The notes under the pieces: generated by a model
The model's input: the letters and a program-made list of their open reading frames with translations, nothing else
The model's database searches: none
Told to the model about the DNA's origin: nothing
Translations under genes and position numbers: made by a program
Shown here: one piece after another, positions 30,044-41,291 of the stretch
Layout of the letters: every line of letters starts with the position of its first letter
Numbering within the stretch: position 1 is the stretch's first letter
Assembly: GCA_022559985.1 (NCBI GenBank)
Contig: JAFJTR010000016.1
Coordinates: 403,115 to 467,114 of the forward strand
Source: Parastagonospora avenae f. sp. tritici 18332-5
Taxonomy: Eukaryota; Ascomycota; Dothideomycetes; Pleosporales; Phaeosphaeriaceae
DNA: 64,000 nucleotides
Reading direction: 5' to 3'

Positions 30044-31477
30044 ATGAGTTCCTTGCTGCATCAGCTTCGAGAAGGCAATTCGGAACCTCAACGACGAACA
30101 ACAGAGCTGCCTGTGCGAGCGCGAAAGCGAAGACACTCGTCCAGCGCCCCGAGCAGAGACATCAACTCCCCAAAGAAGCGCCTCCAGATCCACAAGAAGT
30201 GTTTGTACGAGCGAACTCTGCCTGGAAACGCATACATCTCTGCACACGTCAATCGTCTGCAACATGGCTATTTCTCCGACTCCAGCGCGTTGCACGAGGC
30301 TACATTGGAAAATGTCTTCTTCGTTTCTATGCATTTCGTGTTTCATCCGCAAGACCCCCGGTCGCATCGCTTCAAGAGCGCAGATATTGAGGTGTGTGTC
30401 CAAGGCAACAACCCGACAGAACGGCTGAAAGACCATCGATATCGACCCGCCAAATCACATCCCCGCATCCTCCAGCATGCACCAAAATTGATGTTCGGTG
30501 CTGTATCTCCGGAAAACCTGCAGTGGAATTTCAGTCTCTCGAGCTCCTTGGGCGTATCGCAAGCGCCTGTGTCAGCTACGTTGAATCCTTCTGGAGGTAT
30601 GAGAGGCTCATACAAGGTCTTCCATATGATGAGTATGCAGGGCTCCATTCGATCAAAACGCAGTCCGCTCGGGCCAGAGCACGACGTCGAGGATGCAATG
30701 GCAGTGTGGACGCTCGAGGAAAATCTACTGCAGCGATCTGGTCTGCCTCGAGAATTTGACTTCGTGCTACTTGTACACAAACCGGACGACGTGAAAAATG
30801 TCTACTTGAGCGTCAATGTTGATGCCGAGGTCGAGTCATGGTTCGGCTCGTATCCGCTGTGGTACACAAATTTGCCCAAGTACATGCCAACACAGGACTT
30901 TACACTTGACTTCAATGCCGACATTGGCCAGCGCTTCCTACCCGAGCAGTCCGGAAGAGGCTTCAACTTCGCGAGCTTACCTCAATCGCTGGACGAGTAT
31001 GTGATCATGCCAGGCACTCTGTATCCAACGAATGATACAAGAGCGAACGACGACATGACTGGAGGATGGAGACGGAGAGGAGGAAGAATGAAAGATGGCA
31101 GCAGAGACATCGTGGCCGCGCCCGATCGCACTCACCCAGAGGAACCTGCAACACCCCCTTCGAGAGGCATTCCACCACCCAGACCGGTTCGAAGCGAGAG
31201 TGTCAGCGACGAAAGGCACGGCTGGGCACCTGGTCTCAATGTCCGTGTCGTGCTCGAGCATCAACATTCGCAGCCTCTGTCAGATCATCGCCGCCACTTG
31301 TACGCGCCGTTGGGCTACCAGGATTCATCGCATCGTCCATCGATCAGACGCCGGAAGTCTAGGAACGGTTTGAAAGAATTCAGTGTAAAGCAGGCTTTGC
31401 AGGAGGGCGCAATCAACGAGAAGGACGCAAGAAGGGTCCTAGACGGGCGGAATGATGTTCAGTCTCCTGGTGATTGA
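30044..31477 (+). CDS. protein of unknown function, 477 aa
   Basis: This is an uninterrupted ORF from the ATG at 30044, immediately downstream of the divergent urease gene. The N-terminal ~55 residues are basic (RARKRRHSSS, SPKKRLQIHKK) and could carry a nuclear signal. The middle (~residues 80-320) is a folded-looking domain with alternating hydrophobic strands (VFFVSMHFVF, FDFVLLVHKPDDVKNVYLSV, DAEVESWFGSYPLWY). The C-terminal 130 residues are disordered and Arg/Pro-rich (PPSRGIPPPRPVRSES). They end with a short helix whose composition (VKQALQEGAINEKDARRVL) resembles a conserved regulatory tail. I recognise no named family. Codon use and lack of frame breaks support a real gene. Confidence 0.7.
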   Translation: MSSLLHQLREGNSEPQRRTTELPVRARKRRHSSSAPSRDINSPKKRLQIHKKCLYERTLPGNAYISAHVNRLQHGYFSDSSALHEATLENVFFVSMHFVFHPQDPRSHRFKSADIEVCVQGNNPTERLKDHRYRPAKSHPRILQHAPKLMFGAVSPENLQWNFSLSSSLGVSQAPVSATLNPSGGMRGSYKVFHMMSMQGSIRSKRSPLGPEHDVEDAMAVWTLEENLLQRSGLPREFDFVLLVHKPDDVKNVYLSVNVDAEVESWFGSYPLWYTNLPKYMPTQDFTLDFNADIGQRFLPEQSGRGFNFASLPQSLDEYVIMPGTLYPTNDTRANDDMTGGWRRRGGRMKDGSRDIVAAPDRTHPEEPATPPSRGIPPPRPVRSESVSDERHGWAPGLNVRVVLEHQHSQPLSDHRRHLYAPLGYQDSSHRPSIRRRKSRNGLKEFSVKQALQEGAINEKDARRVLDGRNDVQSPGD

Positions 31478-32321
31478 AAGATCTCCTGACTCGTGACGCG
31501 AGTTTTGTACTGAAAATGCTTGTTAATAGAGCATTGAATTAGTAGATAGTTATAGCGCAGCTTCTTGTGTTTCGCTTGTTCAACATATTACCAATAGCGA
31601 GTTGTTTTGCCCTCAAGTTCATAGGTAGACTGTCGGGTGCCTGCTCATTGTCATCGAAGTTTCCTCACGTCTCTGCCTCAAGTATACCGCTATTTCACTG
31701 CACTATATTAACACCGGCTGATTGTTCCAAGGATCCGCCTTGAGCTCTGTCTTGCGCCGCGGGGGCCACTACAACGACGCTCGCTACCCGAGGTACATCG
31801 CATCAGGGTTCGCAACGCCATGTCCACCAGAAAAAGGAGCAGATTGTCCGTTCCCCTTGTGCATTCGCAAGCAAGTGTCTCTTCCTGCAGAAGATGCCGA
31901 TTGCGCAAAATAAATGCGAAGATGGGTTTCCGCGCTGCGATGGGTGCGTGAAGGCGGATGTGTTGTGCATTGCAGTTGATCAGTCGATGACACGCGAATA
32001 TACACGGGCGTGGGTACAAGAATCTCTCGCATTGTATCATTTATTAAATTGAATAGCGAGGTGCGGGGGAGAAGGTGTGCGTTCAGCTAGTTTGGACGGA
32101 CATATTCAGGAAGATCGAAGCAATGTCTGTGCAGCCTCTTCTGCTGTCAACGCAGACCGAAGACAGGGACCTATGTCGCTCCAACGTCAATGCCTCCCCC
32201 ACGGCTTCGATAAACCAAATACTTTATGTTCACATGCGTACGCGGTAGAGGCAGTGGCAGAGTACCATAGTAAGTAGCATGTCCGATTTTATCCGATACC
32301 CTGGACTGTCCCTTTGTTGCT
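31478..32321. other. spacer before the gene graveyard
   Basis: These 844 bp have only short frames. The end (32077-32277) contains an ORF that may be a degraded upstream exon of the transcription-factor relic, but no Zn2Cys6 cysteine pattern is visible there. Confidence 0.45.
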
Positions 32322-33281
32322 GATCGCCAGCTCGACATCTTTTGCGAATTCCATGTGTCTCATCCGATTCTTGGCCAAGATGAAACAATCAAGGCTGTAC
32401 AAGAACTATATGATGGTACTCAAGATGCGTGTATGCCAGAGGGGCCGTTTTCTCGATCACAAAAGTGCAATCTCTTTCAGGTCAATATGGTCCTTGCTCT
32501 TGGAGAATCATCAAACTTTTCAACGAAAGCCCTGGAATCCTACATCCATTTGGTTTCTTCCCAGCGGCACTAGAAATGAGCGCGCCTTCCGAATTTCACT
32601 CCAATGAAGTAAACGATGTGGTAAATATACTGCTAATCGCACATTTCGGGCTATTCTACAACATTGGTAAGCTTCGGTCTTCAATTAACAAAGGCGCAAC
32701 CCTAATTCTCTACGGGCTGCTCCATCTGGGAGTTGGGCCGTCATTGTGTCCGTATTTGCATAGAGTTACAACTACATCGACATCCAAACACGCACAGTCC
32801 TGCTGCAATAGTACCTATGGTAGCTCAAAGATACAGGCATGTGTTCTGGGAGGGCTATTTGCTGGATCGCTTCTCGTCCTCGATACTTGGCAGACCATTT
32901 GCAGTGAAAGACGAAGCCATCAGCGTCGACGTCCCAAGCGGCTCTTCCGACAAGGTGTTTCAGCTTTTTCTCCGTATTGGCCGGATCACATCTCATATGC
33001 ACAATTCGATGTATCATCCTCGCTTACAAAACAACACCACATACACTGACCCCAGGCCCGACGAAACATCGGAGCTTGACAAATTGGGTCCATCAGATGC
33101 TCTGTCACATCTTCGAGTATTTCATGCACAGCTTCAGAGGTGGAATCTCGAAGCTCCGGTACACGAATCGCCCACATGTGTGTATGAAAAGGCAGGGTAT
33201 TTTGAGATGGTTTTCCAGGAGTCCAGGCTTTGGCTTTTCAGAGCTGTCATTCACGAGCTGCCGGAAGTCCAACTACACTAA
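32322..33281 (+). pseudogene. fungal Zn2Cys6-type transcription factor relic (Fungal_trans middle domain only)
   Basis: Two frames carry recognisable pieces of the fungal-specific transcription factor domain. The first (from ~32325) reads FDIFCEFHVSHPILGQDE, then LFQVNMVLALGESSNF. The second reads NILLIAHFGLFYNIG, and after a putative intron SIWELGRHCVRICIELQLHR and YRHVFWEGYLLDRFSSSILG with RPFAVKDEAISVDVP. A frame change is needed near 32545-32560. The intron starting GTAAGC at 32669 would end at CTACGG near 32715, where CTACAG is expected, so its acceptor looks mutated. There is no zinc cluster upstream and the C-terminal part stops abruptly at 33281, where it runs into the opposing dehydrogenase relic. 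It is a broken and truncated regulator gene. Confidence 0.75.
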
Positions 33282-33639
33282 AGGCGAGACAGAGTGCTAT
33301 TTCGGCGACAGCGCCTGCGTTGACTCCCGGCATGTTGCATATCTTGACGTTGTGCTTTTTACATGTCTGCACGTCAATTTTGTCGAGTCCGACGCCTCGT
33401 TTTCCTATCACGCGCAGCTGTAGAGCTGCGAGCAAGTCCTTCTCTTTGATATAATAGTCCTTGACCAGAATATCAGTGGCATTTAAACGCCAATTCTGAG
33501 CTTCTGAATCGGTGTGGAGGACGTATTCGAATTGGGATTGCACATATTTGACAGCAGCTGGGTAGAAATCACTCAGAATGTACAGCTTTGGACGGGTCTA
33601 GGGGACGGATGCATTTGGTGAGCTCAGATACGGCGCCAT
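33247..33639 (-). pseudogene. truncated D-2-hydroxyacid dehydrogenase (N-terminal part)
   Basis: The minus-strand frame reads RPKLYILSDFYPAAVKYVQS, then ATDILVKDYYIKEKDL, then the family landmarks VIGKRGVGLDKIDV and NMPGVNAGAVAEIALCLAFS. Those correspond to the substrate-domain glycine loop and the start of the NAD-binding half in the phosphoglycerate-dehydrogenase-like group. It ends at 33247, right after the LAFSV helix, so the whole nucleotide-binding domain and catalytic Arg/Glu/His residues are missing. Between the possible ATG at 33639 and the body sits TAG at 33598-33600, a second defect unless it marks a lost intron border. It is a relic, not a gene. Confidence 0.78.
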
Positions 33640-33791
33640 TGTTACTAAAGATTTGCTGGTATAGAGATACGGATAGCGCGGGATACGATTTGAGTGTAGT
33701 GAATCCGTCAGCAATAAGTAGATAGTACATCGAAAATGCCTACAGAGCACGGAATTAAGTATTTCACGACGGTATTCCAGGACCACATGCC

Positions 33792-34148
33792 CTATGTCAT
33801 GGAAATATATGCGGGATTTCGGGCGTATAACCGCTGGTACACAGCGTCGCCCGGGGCTGTGATGGCGTCAATTCCTGACCTTACTTTATCAACTGCGAGT
33901 CGAGGAAAGCGGAAGTCTACGACCAGAAGGTACGCATCAAGGGCTTTGAGCGTCTCTGTTTTCGATATGTGATGATGACTTTGAATTGACGGATGACGAA
34001 TGTATTTCGAGATGCCATCCCACAAAGAATCGACGCGTGTGGTTTTCTCTGGGTCTCCGCCGTACGCCTCGGTCGTACCGACAATAACACGTGATATGGG
34101 CAAATGCTTCAGAGATTCGCGATGAGCACGAAACACACGCAGTGTCAA
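33792..34148 (-). pseudogene. unrecognised ORF, probably another truncated gene
   Basis: This 118-codon frame has protein-like composition. It reads SRVIVGTTEAYGGDPEKTTR, WDGISKYIRHP and VDKVRSGIDAITAPGDAVYQ. I cannot place it in a family. It lies between the dehydrogenase relic and the permease relic and overlaps the permease start on the opposite strand, so it is more likely a fragment than a complete gene. The start is GTG in the listed frame, with no ATG nearby. Confidence 0.3.
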
Positions 34149-34549
34149 TGATCGGCTTAACGCTTCTGGGTGCAGCAGGCTTTATCGCTTCTGCCTGCCT
34201 GCTAGCAACAGCATACTCTGCACGATATGGCTGCTTGATCGTCGCTGCATGTGGAACTCTCGCAACTATCTCGATCTTGCTAGAGTGGCTATCAGCAAAC
34301 CTTCAGTCAAATTCTGCTCAAGGCCTAGCATTGGCTCTTGATATCTCCTTTGGAGCGCCAGGTCAGATCCTGGGTGTCTGGATTTACAAAGCTGTAGAAC
34401 AGAAGAAGGTTTATCCGATGGGCCATTGGATCAATGGAGGTCTACTCTTCCTGGGAGCTGCTCTCACAGGCGTCCTTCTTACGCTGTACACACACCGAAA
34501 CCGTAAAATCGAGAAGGGCTTGGTAGTAGATAAGAAGTGGGCACTGTAA
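34137..34549 (+). pseudogene. 3' fragment of a Dal5-like MFS permease (anion:cation symporter type)
   Basis: The frame reads AVSMIGLTLLGAAGFIASAC, SILLEWLSANLQSNSAQG, LALALDISFGAPGQILGVWI and YPMGHWINGGLLFLGAALTG. This matches the last four helices of allantoate/nicotinate-type permeases, including the GQxxGVWIYKA and GHWxNxGL landmarks, then a basic tail (THRNRKIEKG). The first eight helices are absent, because sequence before ~34130 belongs to a different ORF on the other strand. The fragment itself is intact to its stop, suggesting truncation by rearrangement more than point mutation. Confidence 0.8.
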
Positions 34550-36244
34550 AGTTGAAGAACCTAGCTAACGTGCAAAGATACAAGGCGGGGTGGCCTTAGG
34601 GACTTGGGACGTAATTTATCATAAAATTCTCGTAGTAAACAAATACGATTACATGTCGAATGAAGCTTATGAAAATACGACGGATTGGACATTCATAATG
34701 TCTAGCAACCGTTCGTGTACGATACTCTAGTCTACTAGATTACCATCATTGAAGCATTCCGAGCCTGCAAATATCAGTGAGTAGAGTAAAATATCGAGGA
34801 CATTGTCGCAGCTGCTCGAAGACATAGGAAGTGGGTGGGTCAGTTGTCTAGTGATGGTAGTGCATGCAAAGAGCATTTGAAGGTCTTTGATACGGTAGCA
34901 CTAAGCTACGATGTAAGAGCAATGTAGAACTGGTATGTTGCGGAACTACAGGTTGCGCGGATGTAAAGCTTGTATACGCACTTGTGTTGATGCGTCCGGG
35001 TCAATAATCAAGAGGGCATTAATTGCGGCATGTGGGCGAACCTCGAGTGTTGAAATTAGTGGCGCGTGTTCTATAACTTAGTGTTGACAGAACATGCGTT
35101 CACGCGCCTTTGCCTCGCACTAAGTTGGTGGTTCAGCACAGCCCTCGGTAGCGGCAGCGACCTCACCTGAGCTTTCCCCTTAGAGCTCACACTTCCGAAT
35201 GGAAGAGACTCCGCAGAGCCGCAGTCCCCGATGCTGCGACCAATATGATCGATAGCAACAGCCAGCTGATGTAAGTCCTCATCTCTTCCATCGCGCAATG
35301 CCTGTCGTGGTGCGCGAAGGCAAACGAGCATGCGTCGCTCATTGGACGCGCACGTATATTCTGTGCCCCCACAAACCTCCACTTGACAGGCGACGCAACG
35401 AGATGACGGGCATTAGCAGCTGCGATTACTGGTAGAGTCTTTTACTGGTAGAGTCTTCCAGCGCAGTTGTGTCTTGTGTTCGTCGTCAGTTGCCCGCTGC
35501 AGCGCGTGGTTGGCCAGGAAGACACGACGCTAAAAAGGCCCTGGCAGGGGGTGACCTCAGACGACATCCAGCCACGACGCTGCAACGATCTTTTCCTTAA
35601 ACACGGCAACCCGGTAGAGGTAATGAGCCATGGCAGGCGGCGTAGACGTGTGGACGACGGCGAGGAGTCGTCTCGGAGGGGCGCTGGAAGTGCTGGGATT
35701 GTTCTTTTGTTGTTCCTCGTCATCCTTTTTCTTGTATCGTGCCTTCCGAGACTCCGCTTTTGGGGGCTTCGTGACTTCCTTCTTCTTCGCTCGGCGGCCT
35801 GGAAGTCGTGTCACCTTTTCTTCTCGCGTCTTCAGTCGTTTCTAATAGTAATATTCACCTTCTTCTTCCTTTCGCTGCCAATTTGTGCTTCACCATACAG
35901 CTTCGCGAACCTCACCTGCCTCACTCGCTCAATCGATAAGGCATCACGGTACCCCTCTGCTATCCCCAACGAAACAACACGACCTGCGTCAATGCATGCA
36001 TAGAGAAGCCGGCAAGAAAGAAGAATCCTTTCGTTGAACTCTTCGACCCTCGGATTGGTGCGAGACTGCCGTACGCCCCCGCAACACTAGGGCATGGCAT
36101 AGGATTCGCCATGTATCCGTCAGAGACCACACAGGACGGATCTTAAAAAGCTACGCCACAACAACAGGAGCTGGGCACTGGAACAGGTCGAGGTCGAGTG
36201 ACAGCGCTGTACTGGAACAGTGAAGAACCAGAGCATACGCAAAG
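34550..36244. other. intergenic region with pyrimidine-rich leader before the 1362-aa gene
   Basis: The 1.7 kb begin AT-rich (34560-34800), then become mixed. At 35690-35870 the + strand is strongly T/C-rich (CTTCCTTCTTCTTCGC, CCTTCTTCTTCC), giving misleading Lys-rich ORFs on the minus strand. It probably contains the 5' UTR and promoter of the next gene. A GGTAGAGTCTTTTACTGGTAGAGTCTT duplication (two 14-15 bp copies) lies at 35429-35458. Confidence 0.5.
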
Positions 36245-39200
36245 ATGGAGACCTACGTTTCCCCAATCACGCATCCACCGCGCATGTCGGACGGGTTGCC
36301 GCAGCCAACGCTCGCCCACAGCCCTCCGCCATTCACACCTGTGCACTCGCCCCATCACTCCGTGAATTCGTCCGTGTCGTCCCGTACTCCCATCCACACC
36401 TTGTCCATCCGCGAGTATCGCAAGCAGCAGCACACACCGAGCCCGCACATAGAGACATCATCGGGAAAGACATTGAGGCGGAAAGCGGCAGCTACTACGC
36501 TCAATACCGCTAAGCCCAAGTCGGCGGTGCAAACGGTACGGCCACAATCGCAATTGACGTCGAGACCCTTGCACCTGTCGCGGTCCGCGCACCAGCTCAA
36601 TATCTCGCACCGGTCGCCCTTTGAGCAGCAACTGCTTGCCAATCAACTTGGTCGAGCTCAATCGGCTGAGCCTCGAACGCAAGGCGGGAGTATATCAAGC
36701 ATCTCCACGACGACATCGTCTGGAAAGGTTGGCCACTTCAAATCTCGCAAGAGACTGCCAAAGCCAGCGACAGCTACAAATCTGGCCCCGCTCTCGTCCC
36801 ATCTTGCACCTACAAGATCAATTTCGCGACACCCGAGAGTTTCGACGGCCCTCGACATTTCCGCCGACCGCGCGCACTCGGACGAACCTTCGACTACGCA
36901 CACGACCTCAACCTTTTCGCTGTCGCGATTTCCCCAGCCGCCCCACCCAACGGATCCTTCTTTCTCACCCCCGCACCACGACAATGAGCACACGCACATA
37001 AACGCCCTGAGTCACGCGTCTACCGCCCCGGCCACGCCGCCTGCGACACCTGCGACTATTCACTACCGTGGCGCGTCTTTCGATCTTGTCAACCCGCACG
37101 ACTCGCTGCTGCTGCATGACATTGTCACCCCATCGAAAGATTTTGGTTCAAGCGAGTATTTCCTGGTACCCACGTCCGAGGAACCCTTCCCGGACATTGC
37201 AGACGTGAGAACATTCGCACATGAACTCGATGTGACATGCTAATTACTCATAGATGGCACCCAAAAGAGCGCTGTATGGCGACTTCACGGCTGCCCACGC
37301 TGGCATTATGCGACGTACGGACGACTCCCTCAGCGGTTCTAATCTCGATCTCCCTCTGCCACCAACGCCGGCTGCGATAAGTCCAGACTCATCCGCCTAC
37401 ACCTCGCCAATCTACAGCCCTGATTCGAACTTTGCGCCGCCGCCACTAGCCGTCGCCAAAGCCCCGAATGAATCTCGGTTTTCACTCAGGCAACTCACCC
37501 GTACCTTAACGAAACGACTTGGCAAGTCGCCAGAGAAGCAACAGATGGGGCGGGAGCTACAAGAGCTCCATAAATCAACCACCTCACTAGCCTCATTGAG
37601 CATTCACGGTGAATTCCCACGCCCGCTACAAGAGACCTATCTCGCCACTCCACAGTCCGCCTACTTCCCGATTGGTCCGATTTCGCCAATTACCCCCACC
37701 AGTCCAGATGAGCCGTTTGAGCATGAGGACATCGAGGTGGAGCTGCCCCGGAGACATCATTTCCAACGTTACGACTCTGAGCCTATGGCGTCGTTGATTC
37801 CTGATGACGACTACTCGACCCAGGCAGGACGTGTGGACGACCCGCGTACCTCGATGTCAGATGGGTATCTGGTCTCGAAGCCCTACTACGACGACATAGA
37901 GTCCATATACGCGAGCTCCTCTATTTACACGAGCGACGATCGGCGCAGATCCAACTACCAACAAAGCATGGGTAGCGTGCGGCAGAGCAATCCGTTCTTT
38001 CGCTACAGTGGTGTGGATGCAAGCAGCTTCGCGAACGAAGACAACCAGGAAAGCCTATATGCATACAACACTCGGAGCAATCGGAAGTCTAAGCCGCTGT
38101 CGCAAGATATGTATCGTCGCATGGCCCTGCAGGAAAAGACGGACACGATTAGCAAGATCATTGATCAATACGACCCCAATATGACCGCGAACAACACATT
38201 TTCAGTTGGAAGCGAGGCTACTGCTGCGGAGCAAAGCTTGTCTACGTCCGAGCCATACCCGCTTGAGGAGCTCACAACATCAGATCATGAGCAGCGTTCG
38301 AGAGCCACTTCTGGTCTCAGTCAATTCACGTTTGGTGTAACTGAAGACCAGAGTGTCGAGCAAGGTCGTGGCGTTGGCGGCCACTTTACTAAACAACCAG
38401 CACTCGCCAGAGACGTAGGCTTGCCGCCACGCGCTCCAGCGCCTCTAGCACCGCCATTCCATTTCGGCGGTGAATCCTATTGCATGCCGCACCCGGAGAG
38501 CTCCGCCATGTTTTCGAATCAATCATATAACTCCTATGGAGACACTCGGAACCTGTTAGGGATCTCACAAACAGATGGTCTCGGTCTTTCGGTTTCAAAT
38601 CCACTCCTTCCAACGTCGTCGTCATACTCCCAGCCAGCTGTGAAGTCACTCCAGCCTTCTTCATCGTACTCTCAGCCAGCCAGTCCTGCAGATCCACCCA
38701 CTCCACAAGAAGCTCTGGATCAAGCCGACCAGATCTTCCAGAACGCTTCCAACGAGCAGAAGCATGTGGAGAAGGGAATACCAGCGATGTGGGTCAGGCG
38801 AAGCTCGGGCAGTCTGCTTCTTGCCAAACAAAACAGCGCTCAAACTTTGGAGAACCGTATGAGCACTTTCTCTGCTGCTGTATGCTTGAAAGCACCGCGT
38901 GCAAGCAACGACGGGGACTGGGAATCCGTTGCTGGCAATAGTCAAGGCTTCAGGGACTCGTGTGGCAGTGCTGCAGAGTACGGCAGTATCGCAGATTACA
39001 GCAGCAGCGAAGGGACCCGCAATAGCTTGGGGTTGAACTTAGATGGCTCGTTGCCCTCGTGGAATGATCCGAACCGATCTCAGGGTGTTTCGATCTACAG
39101 TCATCCGAGCCCGATCCGGGCCCATCATAACCCGTTCAGTTCATCACCACCGCAATTGCGACCACAAGTGTGGATTGAATCTTCTAGCCCTCCTTTAGGG

Positions 39201-40382
39201 TCCAGTCCGCCGGCCGCAACGACGGTACCTTTCTTCCGTTTCTCAACCCACTTGGAAGATGTCGCGAGTCTAGAAGCTACAGAGCAGCCCTATGCTCATG
39301 CGCCCTGGACCAATGGATACGCTTTCAGCGACAAGGAGACTCTGGAGCTACTTGCATCAGGCCCTAATGATAAGATCATGGTCGAGTCTGAACGAGGCGT
39401 CTACGGGACCGAGTATGACCAGACACGTGAAGAAGGACGTGGTGTTATAGCCATGACTAGCTCTCCAGTCAGCATTTTTGATGGCCCAAATGCTCTTGAA
39501 CGCGAGAACACATTCGAGAAGCTGTGTGTCATCGGTCCAAAAGGCAACCTTACAGGCACTCCTCGAGGCACAGGCATGCATGAAACAGGCAGTAGTGTGG
39601 CCGATACAAGCAGCCCAGGCCAGATGACCCCGGGTACTGCTCGGCAGTACCCTGGCTTCTATGCGTCGGCTTTTGTGGCCACGGGTAGTATAACCACGAT
39701 TCAGCAACCTCCGCGGCCTATTGAGCCGGAATACGAGCCGACGCCATCACAAATGACCCTGTACCCACGATCAACAGAGTTAGAGCCTGTAGCAGAGACT
39801 TCGCCAGATCTCGGGGCGAGGCGACAGGAGTCTGTTCGTTCCTTGACAACACTGCAGAAGTCGCAGCGTCGAGTGAGTCGCCCAAACGTACCCGGGCAGA
39901 CAAAGCTCAGGCAGATGGTACTCGCTCCTGATGCTGCACGCAAGACGTTATCCAGCGCGGACACAAAATTTTCGCAGTACATGGGAAGCGAGCGACCTTC
40001 CACAAGCGACACAACCACACCTCTGTCGCCTGGCCCTCAAGTCAGTGTTGGGACACTTCCCATTGTGCGCACGCTCATTGCACATCAACATTCACCCCAC
40101 TTACTCAGCGTTGAGAAAGATCTGGGCCGAGAGGATGAGGAGCGTCGCCGCAAGCTGTCTTGGGTCATCCTCGCAGTCTTCTGCATACTTCCTCCCTGCA
40201 TGTTCCTCTATCGTATCTATGGGGATCGCATCATTACTTCACTCACGAAGGGGGATGTGGGTACCTGCACGAGCAAGTCGAAGAGGGTCGCTTTCATCGG
40301 AGGTATCGCCGTCAACACTGGGCTCATTACAGCCATTGTGGTGCCAATAATTGTTCTACATGCGCTTGGCGCGGCGTCGTGA
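36245..40382 (+). CDS. large Ser/Pro-rich protein with C-terminal membrane hairpin, function unknown
   Basis: Two exons, 36245-37204 and 37254-40382, are joined by a 49 bp intron (GAC|GTGAGA ... TGCTAAT branch ... TCATAG|ATG) and encode 1362 aa. Without the intron the first exon would end 13 codons later in a stop. The first ~1270 residues are low-complexity and likely disordered, rich in Ser, Pro, Thr and Tyr, with SPISPxSP-like clusters that would suit proline-directed kinases. The C-terminus has two strong membrane helices (RRKLSWVILAVFCILPPCMF and GLITAIVVPIIVLHALGAAS). They flank a short loop with one Cys, giving both ends on the same side. A tail-anchored cortical or ER protein is a reasonable inference. 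I recognise no family name. The second-exon ATG at 37254 is at the splice acceptor, so two separate proteins are a less likely alternative. Confidence 0.75.
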
Positions 40383-41291
40383 ATGGCTAGCGTCTGTCAA
40401 CGACTGAAGGTGAGCAGTCCCGGTCAGTAACATTTGTGCTCGATTTAACTTGTCACAGAGCTGTTCCGTGATCACAACGGCCATGGAACGGATGCGATAC
40501 GGGCAACTGTCATGAGCAAGCATACCAACGGGTTGGATTCGGGGTTTGTCTCGCTGGCTAGACATGCGTTCCTTTCCGAAATGTTTCTTTCCTTTGTCTC
40601 TCCTTGGCTTTTGGCATTGCACAATGCATATCCGGCGTTTGGAAAAGCTTTCACAGGGCGTTATCACAAGGCACCGGTCGGGTTTGCATAAGCTGGCGCA
40701 TCAGCTTGCGTTGCGAGGCATTCCGCTCCCACAAAGAAGTCGCGCCAATTTAATTTTTCCTTACACTATTTGCATCATTGGCGGATTTGATGGTTCCGTT
40801 ACTACATTTAGGGAGGGAAAAGACCACCGGTGGTCGAATCAGAGAGATAATATGCTCCGTAATATCATCGCAAGTAGTTGCAAATATCGAAAGACACTCC
40901 ATGATGTTTTTCATAGACTTAGGTTGTGAGGTCTTGCTAGTGGATAGTGCGTTGTAACAGATCGAATTTGGTACTGCTAAGACGAGATTCATGATGATCT
41001 GTAGCTAGAGACAATCTCGAGTTCGGTTCAAGCAAGAAAGTAAGATTTGCGTGCTAAGAATAGCGACTTGAGATCAGGGTCTACAGATTGGTGTAAGTGG
41101 CGTTGAGCTATGACCACCTGTCGTAGACGCGAAGTTGTGGATAGCATGGGACGCATAGCTACACACTCATTTGCGTCGACCTCCAATTGCGATTTGAAAC
41201 ATCTCACAGCCTTCTCAGGCGATACCAAAAGCTTTTGCACATTCTGGAAAACACATTGCGTGTAGCCGAGGCGTCACGACCAATCACCGCC
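40383..41291. other. intergenic spacer
   Basis: These 909 bp, between genes on the same strand, hold the 3' UTR of the large membrane-hairpin gene and the promoter of the Maf gene. Short ORFs on both strands lack any family-like sequence. An AT-rich stretch occurs at 40800-41010. Confidence 0.5.

Noticed and set aside
33598..33600. TAG in the dehydrogenase relic as a certain nonsense mutation
   Set aside because: CCCCTAG could also be an intron acceptor. The truncation of the NAD domain is the firm evidence for a pseudogene.
35557..35814. Lys/Arg-rich ORF on the minus strand resembling a nucleolar protein
   Set aside because: It is the complement of a CT-rich leader before the 1362-aa gene. 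The basic residues follow from AAG/AGA complements and there is no domain-like segment.
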